Shown here one piece after another: positions 61,165 through 64,000 of a DNA stretch of 64,000 nucleotides; position 1 is the first letter of the stretch, and each line of letters starts with the position of its first letter. The notes under the pieces are model-generated. The model was not told the origin of the DNA and did not search any database. It saw nothing but the letters and a program-made list of their open reading frames with translations. The stretch comes from Amaranthus tricolor. Its lineage: Eukaryota > Streptophyta > Magnoliopsida > Caryophyllales > Amaranthaceae. The position numbers and the translations under genes were made by a program. The DNA lies in NCBI RefSeq assembly GCF_026212465.1, contig NC_080048.1:37538375-37602374 (forward strand). The letters run 5' to 3'.

Positions 61165-64000
61165 TCAATCTCGCATATAGTCTGCAGCAAAATCTTTAAT
61201 CCTTTGTTTGAGATGCTGCAACGCACAAAAATTATACATACTGTTAACCAAAGCAAAGCACATTAAGGCGGATCGCCCGTAAGTTAGGAGGAAAAGGCAG
61301 AATGCAGTCATACCTGCAACTCATCATGAAGCACAAGAAACATTTTCTTACGCCGCTTGTGCTGCTGCAGAGCAACATCATTCAATGAGTTAATCAGAAG
61401 CTTGTACAATGTGAAATTTATACATGATAAACAGAAACGAAAATTGCGATCATACGGGTAAGTGGTAACGATGAGCCAACGCCATATAAAAACGATGTTT
61501 AGGAATATCCACTGGTAAGTGGTAATGATGAGCTAATGCCATAAAAATGTTGTGGAATATCAAAACTCATTTACATATCTTTTAGTTCATGATGGTTTAT
61601 AAAACAAGATAAATCCTACTAATCTAAGAGGCCTGATAAGTTGTTTTAAAATAACTTTTTTACATCAATGGAGTTTACCAAAGTTTTTCAATATAAGAGT
61701 CTAGAAAGTAGACAGAAGAGAGACCATATTAAACTTTTCATAGGAGTAAAAAGCAGGATCCACAAGTTAGCAAATACTCTCAGTTTCATATTAATGTTCA
61801 CACTTTTGAACTCATCGATACCTGGAAATTTTGGACATACGACACCACCCGAAATTTGGACAGACACGGAAATTTTGTCTATACAAAAGTCTAGTATAAC
61901 TTGAACTATGATTGATTTGTAAATATAAATAACTGAAATCAAAATTTGAATATTTTAATTTTCTTATTGTGTTACTGTAAAACTTTAAGACTATGTTTGG
62001 ATAACAATTTTGGAGATTAAAGAAAGGAAGGGAAGGGAAGGGGAAGGGGAAAGGGAAGGGAAAGGAAGAAAAATGGAAGAAAAGTAACTCTTGTTTCTTT
62101 AGATGAGAAGGGAAGGAAAAGAAAGGGAGATGAGAGTTTTCCCTCCAAATCTTTTCATTGAGACCTTAACAAAAATTATTCATCTTTATCTCTTCAAATC
62201 ACTTCCCTTCCATTTTATTATCAAAACAAGGGGTCCTTTATCCCTCCAAATCCCTCTCCTTTTCCCTTCATTTGTTCCATCAAAACACACACTAGAGAAC
62301 AAAGTCTTAAAGATAGCAAGTGCAACTATTCATCTCAACATATAGGGTAAAAGTAAAAATAACTAGGTAGGCGTGATTGACTGCTACTACTCATCTATGA
62401 TATAAGGCAAAAATAAATGCAAGTAACAAGGTAGTTGCAGGAGTAGGGAACCCGTGTCCCATGTCCGTATTCGTTTTGAATCATGTCAACACGGATAAGA
62501 AGGCCACATGGGTCGTGTCTGGATAACAGCTTTTACGTTCATTTCTAATGTTTACACTTTCACTATATTTCTCTGTTACTAAATTGTTTCTTTCACGCTT
62601 CTCTACCTTTTCAATATTTCTTCGGTTTTTTTCCCTGTCCCGTACTCACACACTAATAAAATTCATTAATGAGTTAGGCCAATTACCTAGACAAGGCAAT
62701 CTATGAAAAGCAGCACACAAATTTAGCATTCTGGTTTGCAATTATAACCAAATATTAATTTCAATAATCACATTAACATTCTCTTCAATAAAATATTTGG
62801 TTTTTTTCAAAAGAAAGAGTCCAACAACTCTAAGCAATGCACACAAATCACAAATGCATACCATTCCACACTGATTAAAGCTTTCTCTCAGCCGTGCCCA
62901 AATCTCATAATATCTTTTTGTATCTCTATCCTTAGCACTCTCAAGGTCCATTCCAAGCTTCTGAAATTCATTCCTTCAAAAACACACAAGATCAAGATTA
63001 AAAGGGGGAAAACCTTTTTAACATTTAACATGCAACCGGAAATATGACAAAGAAAAAACACACATTTGCTTTACAGGGAAAGAAAATTGTTGGGATTGAA
63101 TAATAGCAAGGCACCATACCTATAGCTCTCCAAGATCTTTTTCAATGAGCAGTAATTTTCGTACTTTTTAAGGAATTCTTGCACATATTCTTTATACCTA
63201 AAGACACCATATAGGTGGGGCATCAGTGAAGAAATTCTACAACACCAAAATGGCATAGAGCACCACAAAACCATATAAAAAGCATACCATTCATTAAAAA
63301 AAGTATAGAAAGTACTTACTGAGAGAAACTTTTGATAGGTTCTTTAAGCTCTGGCTCTGCTTTGTCATACTTTGAGTACAAAGTATCATCATATGCAGGA
63401 GATACACTCCTTTTGCACTTATCTTTATGACCTTGAATATTGGAAACATCTTTACGTTTGTTGTCATTAGCATTTTTCAATGTGTTAGATTTCTTGGACT
63501 TCTTTCCCTTTCCCTTGCGTGAACCAATTCCTTGCCTGGAGTCTTGATGTTGTGAGCTGACAAGAGACCTTTTTTGTGTTTTTCCATAATCTTTGGCATC
63601 AGTCCCCTGATTAGCAACAGCGTCATTATTCACCAATCTACTATGATCTGCTGGTTTGTTATGCAGGGATCCAACTTCAGCATGACCACTCCTTGACTGT
63701 TCCATTTGAGATTGCTGGTCCCCACGAAGAAGAGAGCTACCATCTGCATGAGGCTCTGAAGAACCTCTTCTTGATGAACTTTCATTATTATTTGGAGCTA
63801 TTTTATCATTAAGGGGTGTAGTGTTCCCAGAATCGGCAGTTGGCTTGCTCATGGATTTACCTTTCAGCTCTGCAATCCGAGAACCTGAAATGCCTAATTT
63901 CGTCTCTGACTGCATCAATGAGTCTACTCTCTGCCTTTTAGCCCCATCTGGTTCCTCAGGCAAGGGCTCACAAAGTTCACCCAGCTCCATGTTCGAAAGT
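61165..64000 (-). CDS. ELL-like transcription elongation protein with OCEL domain (5' end outside window)
   Basis: Five exons visible on the minus strand: 63320-64000 (continues beyond the edge), 63120-63197, 62862-62973, 61314-61364, 61165-61215; 323 residues are visible. The first exon encodes a hydrophilic Ser/Asn/Lys-rich linker with basic clusters (KRQRV, KGKGKKSKKS) that may be nuclear signals. The last four exons encode a helical C-terminal domain: YKEYVQEFLKKYENYCSLKK, FQKLGMDLESA, RYYEIWARLRESF, HKRRKKMFLVLHDELQHLKQ. Its pattern and spacing match the occludin/ELL (OCEL) domain of RNA polymerase II elongation factor ELL, which in animals works in elongation complexes; the plant role is inferred. 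The 61314-61364 exon has a CAGCAG acceptor, allowing one Gln more or less. The first visible Met (63990) is probably internal. Confidence 0.8.
61457..61563. repeat. 57-base tandem repeat in an intron of the ELL-like gene
   Basis: 61457-61513 and 61514-61563 both read ggtaagtggtaa-gatgag then c-aa-gccata and end ggaatatc. Diverged, non-coding. Confidence 0.8.
61990..62296. mobile_element. Foldback MITE in an intron of the ELL-like gene
   Basis: Left side gactatgtttggataacaat followed by purine-rich ggaagggaagg text; right side pyrimidine-rich ccctctccttttcccttcat then tttgttccatcaaaacacac, complementary. Located within the 61365-62861 intron. Relative of 23031-23250. Confidence 0.6.

Noticed and set aside
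1..64000. tRNA genes, rRNA genes and CRISPR arrays
   Set aside because: No convincing cloverleaf with A/B boxes, no rRNA text, and none of the repeat arrays has regularly spaced identical repeats with unique spacers. A covariance-model scan would be needed to exclude tRNAs fully.

Overview
The window looks like a strongly AT-rich stretch of a nuclear plant genome, most probably a eudicot. Genes are sparse, two of the five recognisable ones have introns, and plant-only families are present (DUF868, a PYR/PYL/RCAR abscisic acid receptor, a P-class PPR protein, a PECP1/PS2-type phosphatase). Between the genes lie MITEs, decayed LINE and Copia pieces and microsatellites. The repeat style reminds me of Caryophyllales (spinach/beet/quinoa relatives), but that is inference only.

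Layout. 1-5.2 kb: AT-rich intergenic DNA. 5.3-6.2 kb (+): intact single-exon DUF868 gene. 6.2-15.2 kb: repeats, including an unusual cluster at 11.5-12.7 kb where two neighbouring inverted-end elements carry internal arrays of ~20-22 bp tandem repeats; in the second the array flips orientation in the middle. 15.2-16.3 kb (-): two-exon stress-responsive A/B-barrel (Dabb) gene. 16.4-30.4 kb: MITEs, LINE remnants and a well-delimited 548-bp hAT-type element with an 8-bp target duplication. 30.56-31.11 kb (+): intronless ABA receptor closest to PYL2. 31-45 kb: decayed repeats, a near-perfect 48-bp hairpin, and at 37.6 kb the probable first coding exon of a minus-strand gene I could not complete. 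45.7-46.7 kb (-): intronless mitochondrial-type PPR gene. 47-54 kb: Copia gag relics, a possible orphan first exon, a Stowaway-like MITE and local duplications. 54.7-57.4 kb (-): four-exon HAD phosphatase of the PECP1/PS2 family with a PHR1-type (P1BS) promoter site. 61.2-64 kb (-): 3' part of a gene whose C-terminus resembles the ELL/occludin (OCEL) domain; it runs off the right edge.

The genes are unlinked eukaryotic units, not an operon. Themes are ABA signalling (PYL2-like), phosphate-starvation lipid recycling (PECP1/PS2-like), organelle RNA processing (PPR) and transcription elongation (ELL-like). Splice sites were placed by eye from reading frame, GT-AG borders and family similarity. 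Repeat borders are approximate unless an exact target duplication is stated. No database search was possible.
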